DNA from: a bacterium
GTDB taxonomy: Bacteria > DUMJ01
Length of the DNA: 64,000 nucleotides
Direction of reading: 5' to 3'
Assembly (NCBI GenBank): GCA_012839925.1
Contig: DUMJ01000083.1
Span: 1-64,000, forward strand
The translations under genes and the position numbers were made by a program. Below, in pieces: positions 28,503-38,280 of the stretch (position 1 is the stretch's first letter; the number at the start of each line of letters is the position of its first letter). The notes under the pieces are model-generated. The model ran no database searches and had not been told where the DNA came from. It saw nothing but the letters and a program-made list of their open reading frames with translations.

Positions 28503-29861
28503 TCAGTTTCTATAGCTACTGATCGGAGGAGGAATTCTCCCCCCTCTCTCAAAGAGAGCCTTACAGGAAAATCTATTGACATCCATAATTGGAGCCCTGC
28601 CAAGGAGACCTCCGAGTTCCAACCATTCCCCTGCCCTTTTACCAGGGACCGGGATGATGCGGACTGCAGTGGTCTTATTCGACATAACACCTATCGCCAT
28701 CTCGTCAAGTATTATTCCCATTAATGTATATGGAGAAACATCTCCCGGTATCGGTATCATATCAAGTCCAACAGAGCATACATTGGTAAGGGATTCCAGT
28801 TTTTCCAGATTAATGGCACCTGAACTGACAGCCTCTGCTATCCCCTTATCTTCACTTACCGGGATAAAACTTCCACTTAAACCACCAACGAGAGAGGAAG
28901 CCATTAATCCACCCTTTTTTAGGGCATCATTGAGTAGGAATAATAATCCGGTAGTTCCAGGAGCACCAAAGCGTTCCACGCCTATTCGCTCAATAATTCT
29001 GGCTATGCTGTCGCCTTCTTCTGGAGTTGGAGCAAGGGATGTATCTACACTTACCAGTTCTATCCCCATTCTATTTGCTATCTCCTTACCTATAAATTCT
29101 CCAGCCCTTGTTATCTTAAAGGAGATTCTCTTTATCTCCTCCACCACCGAAAGTATATCAGAATTCTCAGGTAATTTCTCCAGAGCAGACCTTATTGCTC
29201 CAGGTCCGCTTATACCAACATTCAATACCCTGTTTCCTCTCTTTATACCATGAAATGCTCCAGCCATAAAAGGATTATCAGGGGGAGGATTACAGATAAC
29301 TATAAGCTTTGCGCATACACTTGGATTATTCTTCAGTCTAGCTGTCTCCAATATTATCGGAACTACCTCTCTTATCGCATCCAGGTTTATACCCGCCTTA
29401 GTTGTGGCTGGAACGATAGAGGAACATAAACGTTCTGTTTCATTCAAAACTGCAGGGATAGATTTCAATAGAGCTCTATCTGACTGAGAGACTTCATATT
29501 CCAGAAAACAGGTGTAACCACCGATAAAATCCAAACCTATATCCTTTGCTACACCGTCCAGTTTTTCTGCAAGGTATATATACTCTTCCATATCTGTGCT
29601 GAATAATAATAATGAAACAGGAGTTATAGCTACTCTCTTATTAACTATAGGTATCCCATACTCAACCCCAACTTTATTTACAGTATCTAGAAATCCATCA
29701 GTAGTTAATTTTAATTTTTCAGAGAGAAGTCTCACCGTTTCCTTTACACTATCCCTCCTGCAGTCCAGAAGGTCAATCCCCAGAGTAATTGTCCTTATAT
29801 CCAGGTGGTCTAACTGAATCATTCGGACTGTTTCTAAGATTTCCTCGGTAGTGAATATCAT
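28503..29861 (-). CDS. PFL/DUF711 (UPF0210) family protein
   Basis: 452 residues of a conserved family related in fold to pyruvate formate-lyase-like barrels (LDIRTITLGIDLLDC, DFIGGYTCFLEY, INVGISGPGAIRSAL-type glycine-rich segment, VSVDTSLAPTPEEGDSIA). Its biochemical activity is not established. It is 3 bases after an ACT-domain gene, a pairing seen across many Firmicutes, and here both end an aspartate-family amino acid operon, which hints at a link to amino acid metabolism or sensing. Confidence 0.85.
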   Translation of the reverse strand: MIFTTEEILETVRMIQLDHLDIRTITLGIDLLDCRRDSVKETVRLLSEKLKLTTDGFLDTVNKVGVEYGIPIVNKRVAITPVSLLLFSTDMEEYIYLAEKLDGVAKDIGLDFIGGYTCFLEYEVSQSDRALLKSIPAVLNETERLCSSIVPATTKAGINLDAIREVVPIILETARLKNNPSVCAKLIVICNPPPDNPFMAGAFHGIKRGNRVLNVGISGPGAIRSALEKLPENSDILSVVEEIKRISFKITRAGEFIGKEIANRMGIELVSVDTSLAPTPEEGDSIARIIERIGVERFGAPGTTGLLFLLNDALKKGGLMASSLVGGLSGSFIPVSEDKGIAEAVSSGAINLEKLESLTNVCSVGLDMIPIPGDVSPYTLMGIILDEMAIGVMSNKTTAVRIIPVPGKRAGEWLELGGLLGRAPIMDVNRFSCKALFERGGRIPPPISSYRN

Positions 29862-29864
29862 ATC

Positions 29865-30134
29865 TTATATCCTATGCATCATCCTGAAGATCTCTTCCCT
29901 TTCGAAGGAGACCTTCACCTTAAGGCTATCACCTTCCTCTGAGAGCTTGCTCACCAGAGGAGTTACATCCTCCAGCCCAGAAATATCCACCAGAAGAGCC
30001 ATAACAAAGATATCTCCCATAATTGTTTGTGTTATATCCAGTATATTAACATTAAAATCAGCCAGTACCGAACTTATACCAGCAACTATTCCAGTATGGT
30101 CAACCCCTGTTACAGTAATAATAGCTCTCTTCAA
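29865..30134 (-). CDS. ACT domain protein (UPF0237)
   Basis: 89 residues: a single ACT domain (AIITVTGVDHTGIVAGISSV, then a second half to about 85). ACT domains bind amino acids as allosteric effectors. It overlaps the end of the aspartate kinase gene by 4 bases and precedes the PFL/DUF711 gene, its usual partner, so it may regulate that protein. Confidence 0.9.
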   Translation of the reverse strand: MKRAIITVTGVDHTGIVAGISSVLADFNVNILDITQTIMGDIFVMALLVDISGLEDVTPLVSKLSEEGDSLKVKVSFEREEIFRMMHRI

Positions 30135-31348
30135 CTATTCTCTCCCAAACCAAAACCATCATGTAATACCTTAATCGCTCTCTCCACATCCTCCTCATTT
30201 ATTATACATCCAATTTTTATCTCTGAGGTGGATATCATATCTATATTTATACCCGCTTCTCCCAAAAGTCCAAACATCTTAGCGGCTATTCCAGGGGTGC
30301 TCTGTATACCAACCCCAACTATAGAGACCTTACCTACGGCTGGATTGCATAAGACCTCTTTTATATCCAGCTCCTCCTTTACCTTCTCCAGTATCTGTAG
30401 AGCCTTGTCTGTATCATCTATAGGAATGGTAAAAGAGATATCAGTGTAACCAAACTCACTCACATTCTGTATTATGTCGTCAACGTTTATACCAGCATCC
30501 CCCAGGGGCTTAAATATCCTATGCGCTACACCAGGTCTATCCAAAACACGCTTTAATGTAATCTTTGCTATATCTTTTTTATGAGCTATTCCTCTAACTC
30601 TGCTTACCGGTTCCATCTCGCTTACCTCCTGTATAATAGTACCTGGACAATCTTCAAAAGAAGACTTTACCTCTATCTTCATCTTGTATATCCAGCCAAG
30701 TTCTACCGCTCTGGTATGCATAACCCTGGCACCCTGACTGGCAAGCTCAAGCATCTCATCATAAGAAATTACATCAAGTTTTCTGGCATTTTTTACCAGT
30801 CTAGGGTCAGCTGTATAGACACCCTTTACATCGGTAAAGATCTCTATTTTCTCCACTCCAAGAGCTATACCAAGAGCTACTGCAGTCGTATCAGAACCAC
30901 CTCTACCAAGCGTTGTTATATCATTCTGGTCACATATCCCCTGGAATCCAGCCACCACAATAACCTTACCCTTCTTCAGTTCTTCCTTTATTCTGGTAGC
31001 ATCTACAGATTTTATCCTGGCTCTACCGGCATTTTCATCTGTATATATCCCTGCCTGCCAACCGGTAAGAGATATAGCAGGAATACCAAAGTCTTCAAGA
31101 GCCATAGCCATCAATGCTCCAGAGATCTGTTCTCCCGTAGACATAAGGGCGTCTAACTCTCTTCTAGAAGGAGAAGAAGAGATGCTCTTTGCAAGTTCTA
31201 TCAACTCATCAGTAGTATCACCCATAGCTGATACCACTATCACAAGGTCATTTCCCTCTCTTTTTAATCTTGCCAGTTTACCTGCTACATTCTTTATCCT
31301 CTCAGGCGTTCCAACTGAGGTACCACCATACTTATGCACAAGAAGCAT
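30131..31348 (-). CDS. lysC: Aspartate kinase
   Basis: 405 residues: kinase domain from VHKYGGTSVGTPERI, with GRGGSDTTAVALG and FTDVKGVYTADPR, followed by two ACT domains (about 265-400). It phosphorylates aspartate, the entry step to Lys, Thr and Met; ACT domains suggest feedback by Lys and/or Thr. It follows asd by two bases in the aspartate-family operon. Confidence 0.96.
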   Translation of the reverse strand: MLLVHKYGGTSVGTPERIKNVAGKLARLKREGNDLVIVVSAMGDTTDELIELAKSISSSPSRRELDALMSTGEQISGALMAMALEDFGIPAISLTGWQAGIYTDENAGRARIKSVDATRIKEELKKGKVIVVAGFQGICDQNDITTLGRGGSDTTAVALGIALGVEKIEIFTDVKGVYTADPRLVKNARKLDVISYDEMLELASQGARVMHTRAVELGWIYKMKIEVKSSFEDCPGTIIQEVSEMEPVSRVRGIAHKKDIAKITLKRVLDRPGVAHRIFKPLGDAGINVDDIIQNVSEFGYTDISFTIPIDDTDKALQILEKVKEELDIKEVLCNPAVGKVSIVGVGIQSTPGIAAKMFGLLGEAGINIDMISTSEIKIGCIINEEDVERAIKVLHDGFGLGENS

Positions 31349-31350
31349 GT

Positions 31351-32367
31351 CTAAACCTCCTCGATCAAGCCCAGTTTCACCAGAGATTCCGCTATCTGAA
31401 CCGCATTAAGTGCTGCTCCCTTTCTTATATTATCAGAAACGACCCACATAACTATCCCATTCTCCACTGATTCATCTTTTCTTATTCTACCGACAAAGAC
31501 TTCATCCCTACCCTCAGCCATTATTGGCATTGGATACAGTCTCTCTTCAGGATTATCCACTACCACTACCCCTGGGGATTTACTCAGAATCTCCCTGACC
31601 TCTTCGGGAGTTATCGGTAGTTCGGTCTCTATATTTACGCTTTCAGAATGTGCTCTGAATACAGGAACTCTAACCGTGGTAGCACACACCTTAATTGATT
31701 GGTCATCAAGGATTTTCCTTGTTTCATTAAGCATCTTCATCTCTTCTTTAGAAAATCCATCTGGATAGAATATATCTATATGCGGTAAGAGGTTAAATGC
31801 TATCTGATAAGGGTATACCTTGGGGGTTATCTGCTTCCCCTCAATTATACTCCTGGTCTCCTCCCAGAGCTCATCCACCGCTTCTCTGCCGGTACCTGAT
31901 ACAGACTGGTAAGTAGAAACCACTATCCTCTTTATCTTAAACCTCCTGTGTAGCGGAGCTAACGCTACTACCATCTGTATGGTAGAGCAGTTAGGATTTG
32001 CAATAATCCCCTTATGCTCTCTTATCTTCTCTTCGTTCACCTCTGGGACAACAAGAGGGACATCCGGTTCCATTCTAAACGCATTACTATTATCTATTGC
32101 CACCGCCCCAGCCTTTACCGCATACGGGGCAAGTTCTTTACTTCCCTTCTCTCCAGCAGAAAAAAGTGCAATCTGAATCCCTTCAAAACTATCTGGGGTA
32201 GCTTCTTCCACAACTATATCCTGCCCTTTAAACTGAATAATAGCACCCTGAGATCTACTCGTAGCCAAAAGTCTGAGTGATTTAACAGGAAAATTCCTGG
32301 TTTCAAGTATTGAGACCATCTCTCTACCCACGAGCCCAGTGGCCCCAACTACTGCCACATTATACAT
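31351..32367 (-). CDS. asd: Aspartate-semialdehyde dehydrogenase
   Basis: 338 residues: NADP site VVGATGLVGREM, catalytic Cys127 in ANPNCSTIQM, and C-terminal GRIRKDESVENGIVMWVVSDN. It reduces aspartyl phosphate to the semialdehyde at the Lys/Thr branch point. It directly abuts thrB. Confidence 0.96.
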   Translation of the reverse strand: MYNVAVVGATGLVGREMVSILETRNFPVKSLRLLATSRSQGAIIQFKGQDIVVEEATPDSFEGIQIALFSAGEKGSKELAPYAVKAGAVAIDNSNAFRMEPDVPLVVPEVNEEKIREHKGIIANPNCSTIQMVVALAPLHRRFKIKRIVVSTYQSVSGTGREAVDELWEETRSIIEGKQITPKVYPYQIAFNLLPHIDIFYPDGFSKEEMKMLNETRKILDDQSIKVCATTVRVPVFRAHSESVNIETELPITPEEVREILSKSPGVVVVDNPEERLYPMPIMAEGRDEVFVGRIRKDESVENGIVMWVVSDNIRKGAALNAVQIAESLVKLGLIEEV

Positions 32368-33270
32368 CTAGTTCACCTCCAATACTGCACCTTCATAATC
32401 TATATCAAGATTAAGAATCTTAGCTATAATATTATTTTTAGTAAGCACAAAACCTACCGATTCAACTAACTCTTCAACCCTTTCTCTCTCTGTAAGAATG
32501 ACCATAGATGGACCAGATCCGCTTATCATAACACCTAAAGCCCCCATAGAGAGCAATTCTTTTTTTATTCCATTATAATTTGGTATAAAACGAGCCCTGT
32601 ACGGCTCATGGAGCTCATCTTCAAGGATAACAGGTAAATCCTTCAAGTTATCAGTTATTAAGGATACCAAAAACATACCTATCCTTGCAAGTCCTTTCAC
32701 CGTAACATCAAGCGGGACATAATCGGGTAATATCTTTCTGGAAGGTTCAGTAGGCACATCAAAATATGGGACAGCTACTATGATAGATAAATCATCGGGT
32801 AAAGGGACCTTTTTCACCATAACCTTTCCATCAGATACTAGAGAGATAGTACATCCACCAAAAAATGCTGGACTCACATTATCAGGATGTCCTTCCAATT
32901 TTACTGCATATTTCAGCAGTTCTTCCTTTGAAAGTCCCTTATCGAGGAGACTATTTGCAATCATCAATCCGGCTACTATAGCAGATGCGCTACTTCCGAG
33001 ACCTTTACTTATAGGGATATTAATAGATATCTTTATACTTAACGACGGCGGAGTAAGATTGTATAACTTATAAAAGAAATCCAGTGCCTTTAGAAATATA
33101 TTATTCTCTCTGTTATAAAGACATTCCATCCCTTCACCATTAATCTCTAAAAAATCTGGTTCTGAATCACTCACTTCGAAGGTATTATAAAGTTTTAACG
33201 CTAATCCCAGGGTATCAAAACCAACGCCTAAATTAGCTGTAGTAGCAGGAACCCTGGCTACTAATCTCAT
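32368..33270 (-). CDS. thrB: Homoserine kinase
   Basis: 300 residues, GHMP kinase fold: N-terminal [23 protein letters not shown] loop [16 protein letters not shown] (about 88-103), C-terminal [14 protein letters not shown]. It phosphorylates homoserine for ThrC. It overlaps thrC by 4 bases. Confidence 0.95.
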   Translation of the reverse strand: MRLVARVPATTANLGVGFDTLGLALKLYNTFEVSDSEPDFLEINGEGMECLYNRENNIFLKALDFFYKLYNLTPPSLSIKISINIPISKGLGSSASAIVAGLMIANSLLDKGLSKEELLKYAVKLEGHPDNVSPAFFGGCTISLVSDGKVMVKKVPLPDDLSIIVAVPYFDVPTEPSRKILPDYVPLDVTVKGLARIGMFLVSLITDNLKDLPVILEDELHEPYRARFIPNYNGIKKELLSMGALGVMISGSGPSMVILTERERVEELVESVGFVLTKNNIIAKILNLDIDYEGAVLEVN

Positions 33271-34310
33271 AGATATTGATACAACTCCTCTATACTAGGG
33301 GAGATAACTGTGGGAGAAGGAGCAATCTTCACGGCAGTATCTGGGTCTTTCAAGCCATGTCCAGTAAGAACACAAATAATCACGCTATCTTTCTCCAGTC
33401 TTCCTTCTCTGGTATATTTAAGTAATCCGGCAATAGATGCAGCTGAAGCCGGTTCAACAAATACTCCCTCCATACTGGCTACGAACTTATAGGCATAGAG
33501 AATCTCATCGTCTGAGACCATATCTATAATTCCACCAGACTCTTTAGCAGCCTGGACAGCAGAATTCCAGCTAGCAGGATTTCCTATTCTTATAGCAGTA
33601 GCTATTGTCTCTGGATTATCTATAGGATAACCCCTCACTATCGGTGCAGCACCCTCAGATTGAAAACCCATCATCCTCGGTAATTTCTGGCTCTTCCCTA
33701 TCTGTTTATACTCTTTGAATCCCTTCCAGTAGGCGGTGATATTTCCAGCATTGCCAACTGGTATAAAGAGATAATCAGGAGCATCTCCCAGAGCATCGCA
33801 GACCTCAAAAGAAGCTGTCTTCTGTCCCTCAATTCTATAAGGATTTATCGAGTTAACTATGGTAACCGGATAGTTTCTTCCAGCCTCTCTTACCAGGTTG
33901 AGGGCAGTATCAAAATTTCCTTTTACCGCTATAACCTGAGCCCCATAAGTAAGAGCCTGGGCAAGTTTTCCCAGGGCTATAGCACCTTCGGGTATAAGGA
34001 CTACAGACTTCAGGCCGGCTATAGCAGAGTAGGCAGAAGCAGATGCGCTTGTATTTCCAGTAGAGGCACATATAACTGCCCTGGCACCCTCCTCTACAGC
34101 CTTAGCTATAGCTACCACCATCCCTCTATCTTTAAATGAACCGGTAGGGTTCATACCCTCATACTTCAGATAAACCTTAAGTCCCAGTTCCTCAGAGATA
34201 TTTCTAGCATAAATAAGAGGGGTATTGCCTTCATAGAGCGTTATCAGTGGAGTTTTATCAGTTACTGGAAGATAGTCTTTGTATTCCCTAAGAACCCCAT
34301 TCCATCTCAT
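33267..34310 (-). CDS. thrC: Threonine synthase
   Basis: 347 residues, short (archaeal/Gram-positive) form. PLP Lys60 in [11 protein letters not shown]; cofactor phosphate site [12 protein letters not shown]. It converts O-phosphohomoserine to threonine. It overlaps both neighbours (hom, thrB) by 4 bases. Confidence 0.95.
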   Translation of the reverse strand: MRWNGVLREYKDYLPVTDKTPLITLYEGNTPLIYARNISEELGLKVYLKYEGMNPTGSFKDRGMVVAIAKAVEEGARAVICASTGNTSASASAYSAIAGLKSVVLIPEGAIALGKLAQALTYGAQVIAVKGNFDTALNLVREAGRNYPVTIVNSINPYRIEGQKTASFEVCDALGDAPDYLFIPVGNAGNITAYWKGFKEYKQIGKSQKLPRMMGFQSEGAAPIVRGYPIDNPETIATAIRIGNPASWNSAVQAAKESGGIIDMVSDDEILYAYKFVASMEGVFVEPASAASIAGLLKYTREGRLEKDSVIICVLTGHGLKDPDTAVKIAPSPTVISPSIEELYQYL

Positions 34311-35608
34311 TCTTCTACAACTCCTTCTATCCTCAGGGTGGATTCAACCTTATTCACAACATCAAGCCTATCCATCTGAGATATAGCCTGACGGAATGGA
34401 CCTTCCTGAGCGGTATGAGTGATGATAACAAGCTCAGCCTGCCCTTTTGTATCCGGAACCTCCTTCTGAACAACACTCGCTATACTTATACCCAGATTTC
34501 CAAATACCATAGCTATACCCGCCAGGACCCCTGGCCTATCAGGAACATTCAATCTTATATAGTACCTTGTCTCAAGTTTCTCTATGGGTCTTATCGGAAT
34601 ATTGTCCAGCGCTGGTACTTCGAGCTGTCCACCTGAGCCGTCCCGCAGAGACCTCACCAGGTCACAGAGATCAGAAACCACTGCACTGGCAGTGGGCAAA
34701 CTTCCTGCCCCTCTACCATAAAACATCATCGGTCCTACTGCGTCACCAACTATATATATACCATTATAAACACCCCTCACCGCTGCCAGCATAGACGTCC
34801 TGGGGATCATAGTGGGATGAACCCTTAATTCTAAACCATCATTATGTTTCCTGGCTATGGCAAGAGATTTTATCTCATAACCAAGTTCATGGGCATACTC
34901 TATATCTCTGATACTTACAGTATCTATACCCTCTACATAGATATCGTCAGGAGAGACAGAGGTATTAAAGGCGATGGAGGATAGAATGGTTATCTTATAG
35001 GCTGCATCTACCCCTTTTACATCATTGTCTGGATTTGGCTCAGCATATCCCAATCTCTGAGCCATACCCAGAGCTGTTCCAAAGTCCTCTCCATTCTCAG
35101 ACATTCTCGTTAGGATATAATTACTTGTACCATTCAGTATCGCTCTAATTTCCTGGATACTATTGGCTACCAGATCTTCTCTCAAGACTCTTATTATTGG
35201 TATCCCAGCTCCAACACTTGCCTCAAAGTAGATCTTCACCCCTTTACTTCTGGCTAATCTAAATAGTTCTAAGCCGTAAGAGGCTATAACATCTTTGTTG
35301 GCAGTAACAACATGTTTCCCTGCATTTATAGCCCTGCTGATAATCTTAAACCCTTCGTCTCTTCCACCTGCTACCTCAACTATTACATCTATATGTGGAG
35401 AATTAATAATACTATCAATATCCTGAGTAAGTAGAGATGCTGGAACCTTAACCTGCCTCTCCTTCCTTACATCTCTCACCCCTATCTTTTTTATCTCAAG
35501 AACATTCCAGGGGAAGGAGTTTGCCTCTTCCTTCTTTTTTTCTAATACCCTCCAAACTCCACTTCCAACATTACCAAGCCCTATCATCCCAATATTTACA
35601 CTATTCAT
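34307..35608 (-). CDS. hom: Homoserine dehydrogenase
   Basis: 433 residues: N-terminal NAD(P) domain [17 protein letters not shown], catalytic region with [27 protein letters not shown], and a C-terminal ACT domain (about 350-430) for feedback control. It reduces aspartate semialdehyde to homoserine. It overlaps lysA by 4 bases. Confidence 0.96.
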   Translation of the reverse strand: MNSVNIGMIGLGNVGSGVWRVLEKKKEEANSFPWNVLEIKKIGVRDVRKERQVKVPASLLTQDIDSIINSPHIDVIVEVAGGRDEGFKIISRAINAGKHVVTANKDVIASYGLELFRLARSKGVKIYFEASVGAGIPIIRVLREDLVANSIQEIRAILNGTSNYILTRMSENGEDFGTALGMAQRLGYAEPNPDNDVKGVDAAYKITILSSIAFNTSVSPDDIYVEGIDTVSIRDIEYAHELGYEIKSLAIARKHNDGLELRVHPTMIPRTSMLAAVRGVYNGIYIVGDAVGPMMFYGRGAGSLPTASAVVSDLCDLVRSLRDGSGGQLEVPALDNIPIRPIEKLETRYYIRLNVPDRPGVLAGIAMVFGNLGISIASVVQKEVPDTKGQAELVIITHTAQEGPFRQAISQMDRLDVVNKVESTLRIEGVVEE

Positions 35609-36912
35609 CTATGCAACCTCACTAGATCATTATAGTCTTCTCTCTCTACCCAGATATCCTCTTTGCCATCTTTTACACCGATCACTGCAGGTCTGGGTAC
35701 CATATTATAATTACTTGACATAGAATAGTTATAGGCACCGGTAGCAGAAACTACAAGTATATCTCCACGTTCTAATCGAGGAAGATATGCCTTATCTATA
35801 AGTATATCACCAGATTCACAGAACCTTCCGGCTATAGTAAAAACATCTCTGGGATGTTCTCTCATCTTGTTCGCCAAAAATGCAGTATACTGAGCCTGAT
35901 ACAGCATTGGTCTGGGATTATCAGCCATACCTCCATCAACACTTGCATATTTACGTATCCCTGGGATTTCCTTTATAGCTCCCACTGTATAGACAGTGAT
36001 TCCAGCGTTACCAACAATATATCTCCCTGGTTCGAGTATCAGTAAAGGTAGTTCTATCCCTTCTCTGTTACAGATCTCTCCAACAGGATCAGCAATCGCT
36101 ACCGCCATCTCCTTGGGTGTGGGAGGATCGTCTTCTGGTTTATAAGCTATTCCTAAACCACCGCCCAGATCCAACTCCTTTACCGGAAGGTCCCATTTCC
36201 TGGTAAATTCAACAGTCTGTTTGGCCATTATCTCAGAAGCCATCCGGAAGAACCCAGTATCGAATATCTGAGAGCCTATATGACAATGCAAACCGGTAAA
36301 ATTCAAAAATGTATCAGACTTAACAATCCCTATAGCCTCTTTAAGATCATCGCTGTCTAACTGGAAGCCAAACTTGGAGTCTACTCTACCAGTATTTATA
36401 TAACTGTGGGTATGAGGGTCAACCCCTGGGGTAAGCCTGAAAAGAATATTTACCGGTCTTCTCTTTACCAGTGAAGACAAAAATTTCAATTCACTCAGAT
36501 TATCCACAACTATACTGCCCACACCAGTATTAATCGCAAAACTTAATTCTTCCATGGTCTTGTTGTTACCATGGAAGTATACATTCTCCATAGGGAAACC
36601 TGCTTCTTTTGCTGCATATATCTCTCCGCCAGATACCACGTCTAAACCCAGTCCCTCTTCTTCTGTAATCTTTACAATCCTCTTTATCAAAAACGCCTTC
36701 CCGGCAAATAACACTTTGGATTTTGAATAAGTCTCTCTTAAACTGGAGACAAATTCTCTCATCCTATTCCTGATAGTCATCTCATCATAGAGATAGATTG
36801 GGGTTTTATACCTCTTAGCCAGATCTACCACATCCATACCCCCTATCTCCAGATGGCCCAGACCGTTTATGTTAGCTGTATCTGGTAACAATCTATTATT
36901 CGGAATTTCCAT
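35605..36912 (-). CDS. lysA: Diaminopimelate decarboxylase
   Basis: 435 residues from the Met of MEIPNNRLLPDTANING, one base after the ilvE stop. The longer frame inside ilvE lacks support. PLP Lys72 is in LFAGKAFLIKRI; other family signatures are GLHCHIGSQIF, ELDLGGGLGIAY and GRFCESGDIL. It makes lysine from meso-diaminopimelate. No dap genes are nearby. Confidence 0.95.
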   Translation of the reverse strand: MEIPNNRLLPDTANINGLGHLEIGGMDVVDLAKRYKTPIYLYDEMTIRNRMREFVSSLRETYSKSKVLFAGKAFLIKRIVKITEEEGLGLDVVSGGEIYAAKEAGFPMENVYFHGNNKTMEELSFAINTGVGSIVVDNLSELKFLSSLVKRRPVNILFRLTPGVDPHTHSYINTGRVDSKFGFQLDSDDLKEAIGIVKSDTFLNFTGLHCHIGSQIFDTGFFRMASEIMAKQTVEFTRKWDLPVKELDLGGGLGIAYKPEDDPPTPKEMAVAIADPVGEICNREGIELPLLILEPGRYIVGNAGITVYTVGAIKEIPGIRKYASVDGGMADNPRPMLYQAQYTAFLANKMREHPRDVFTIAGRFCESGDILIDKAYLPRLERGDILVVSATGAYNYSMSSNYNMVPRPAVIGVKDGKEDIWVEREDYNDLVRLHR

Positions 36913-36913
36913 A

Positions 36914-37789
36914 TCAATACACAGGATAACCGGAAGTTTTTGTAAGTTCCCTGTACGCAGCCATAATATCTCTGGTAACCTTACCAGGACGTCCGTCTCC
37001 AATGACTCTTCCATCAACCTTTACCAGAGGAATGATCTCTGCCGCCGTACCTGTAAGGAAAGATTCTACTGCATTATAAAGGCTATGCCTGGTGAATGGC
37101 TCCTCCTTTACAGGTATCCCCTTATCCCTGGCTATAGCTATGACAGCATCTCTGGTTATACCTCTTAACGCACCAAGATAGGTGGGAGGTGTTATAAGTA
37201 CCCCTTCTTTTGTATATATAAAGAGGTTATCCACCGCTGCCTCTACCACATAACCCTGAGGGTTTAAGAATAAAGCCTCATCTGCCCCTGCTAAATATGC
37301 CTCAAACTTTGCCAGAGCACTGTTGAGATAGTTTAAAGATTTTATCTGAGGGTTGCATGCATTAGGGTTATTTCTTATGGTAGATGCGCATACAGCAGAG
37401 ATACCCTCCTCATACATCTTGGATGAATAGAGGTTAATCTTGTCTGCTATGATGATAACTGTAGGACTCATTGCATCCCATGGATCTATCCCCAAGCCTT
37501 TAATTCCTCTTGTCACTATGGGACGTATATAGGAATCCCTTAGCTGATTTCTTCTAATCGTCTCCGCCAAATTCTCTTTAAACTCCTCTTTAGTCAGGGG
37601 AATATCTATCAAGATACTGTGGGCTGATTCATAGAGCCTATCAATATGTTCATCAAGTTTAAAAACCCTTCCATTATAAGCCCTGATACCTTCAAAAACC
37701 CCATCACCATAGAGGAGTCCCCTATCATAGACAGATACCTTAGCCTCTTCTGTAGATACAAATTCTCCGTTTACATATACTATACCCAT
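36914..37789 (-). CDS. ilvE: Branched-chain amino acid aminotransferase
   Basis: 291 residues, fold type IV PLP enzyme: N-terminal YVNGEFVSTEEAKVSVYDRG, PLP Lys150 in PQIKSLNYLNSA, and SFLTGTAAEIIPLVKVDGR. It interconverts branched-chain 2-oxo acids and amino acids; D-amino acid aminotransferases are the nearest alternative. It is the first gene of the aspartate-family operon, with its own promoter. Confidence 0.92.
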   Translation of the reverse strand: MGIVYVNGEFVSTEEAKVSVYDRGLLYGDGVFEGIRAYNGRVFKLDEHIDRLYESAHSILIDIPLTKEEFKENLAETIRRNQLRDSYIRPIVTRGIKGLGIDPWDAMSPTVIIIADKINLYSSKMYEEGISAVCASTIRNNPNACNPQIKSLNYLNSALAKFEAYLAGADEALFLNPQGYVVEAAVDNLFIYTKEGVLITPPTYLGALRGITRDAVIAIARDKGIPVKEEPFTRHSLYNAVESFLTGTAAEIIPLVKVDGRVIGDGRPGKVTRDIMAAYRELTKTSGYPVY

Positions 37790-37826
37790 ATCTAAATAAG
37801 CCTCCTAAACCTTTAGATTTCCACTA

Positions 37827-37855
37827 ATTATACATAAAACAATACCTTTAGGCAA
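37827..37855 (-). promoter_or_regulatory. Promoter of the aspartate-family operon
   Basis: Minus strand: TTGCCT (37850-37855), 17-base spacer, TATAAT (37827-37832), then a leader of about 30 bases with GGAGG before ilvE. The leader is too short for an attenuator or T-box. Confidence 0.7.
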
Positions 37856-37966
37856 GTAAATATGCCTACAGTCTAAAGAGTATCATTTAAAACTTTCTAA
37901 TAAAAGTCACCCATATAACATTATAGATACAAATACAAAAGATTACCAACGTCAGGGAAAGTTATA

Positions 37967-38054
37967 TGTGACAATATTACAGAACGATAACAAACTCTTG
38001 ACTTGATATTTTATTTAATGTATACTTCTCTATATACTGACTGGTCGGTATATA
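37967..38054 (+). promoter_or_regulatory. Dual-controlled promoter of the GH5 gene (motif copy b plus TetR-like operator)
   Basis: TGTGACAATATTACA and GAACGATAACA (37967-37992), five bases, TTGACT (37998-38003), 17-base spacer, TATACT (38021-38026). Over the predicted +1 lies a 24-bp near-perfect palindrome (38031-38054), half-site TATATACTGAC, typical of TetR-family operators. No TetR gene is in the window. Activation upstream and repression at +1 are both suggested. Apart from promoters and the broken short frame, the 37790-38280 gap holds nothing else I recognise. Confidence 0.65.
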
Positions 38055-38088
38055 AAATAGATAAAAATTTAAAGGTGGAGGGTGAAGA

Positions 38089-38270
38089 ATGAAAAGAACG
38101 TTTTGGCCAACATTTACAAGGACGATAGGGTATGAACCACTTGTAAGATGGAGCTGGGATACAGTATTGTTCACAACAGGATAAAAAATGCACCACCCTG
38201 GTGGTGGGATAGCTGGAATTATCCTAATCCTGCCCCAATAGGGCTCTATCAGTTATGTATAGAAGAGTAA
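38089..38270 (+). pseudogene. Broken or overlapping short reading frames in the GH5 leader
   Basis: After a GGTGGAGGG ribosome binding site, ATG at 38089 opens a 31-codon frame (MKRTFWPTFTRTIGYEPLV... to stop 38184). A second frame covering the rest (ATG 38148, ending PIGLYQLCIEE at 38270) has an unusual Trp-rich core (PPWWWDSWNYPNP). GGAGG for the GH5 gene follows at once. This may be one approximately 60-residue gene with a frameshift, a regulatory upstream frame, or debris. No family recognised. Confidence 0.4.
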
Positions 38271-38280
38271 GGAGGTTTAT

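Noticed and set aside
36913..37017. LysA start 35 codons upstream, inside ilvE
   Set aside because: The extra residues are out-of-frame ilvE sequence; the Met at 36912 begins the conserved region right after the ilvE stop.
37790..37826. T-box or leader-peptide attenuator before ilvE
   Set aside because: The leader after the promoter is only about 30 bases and holds no hairpin or run of Leu/Val/Ile codons.
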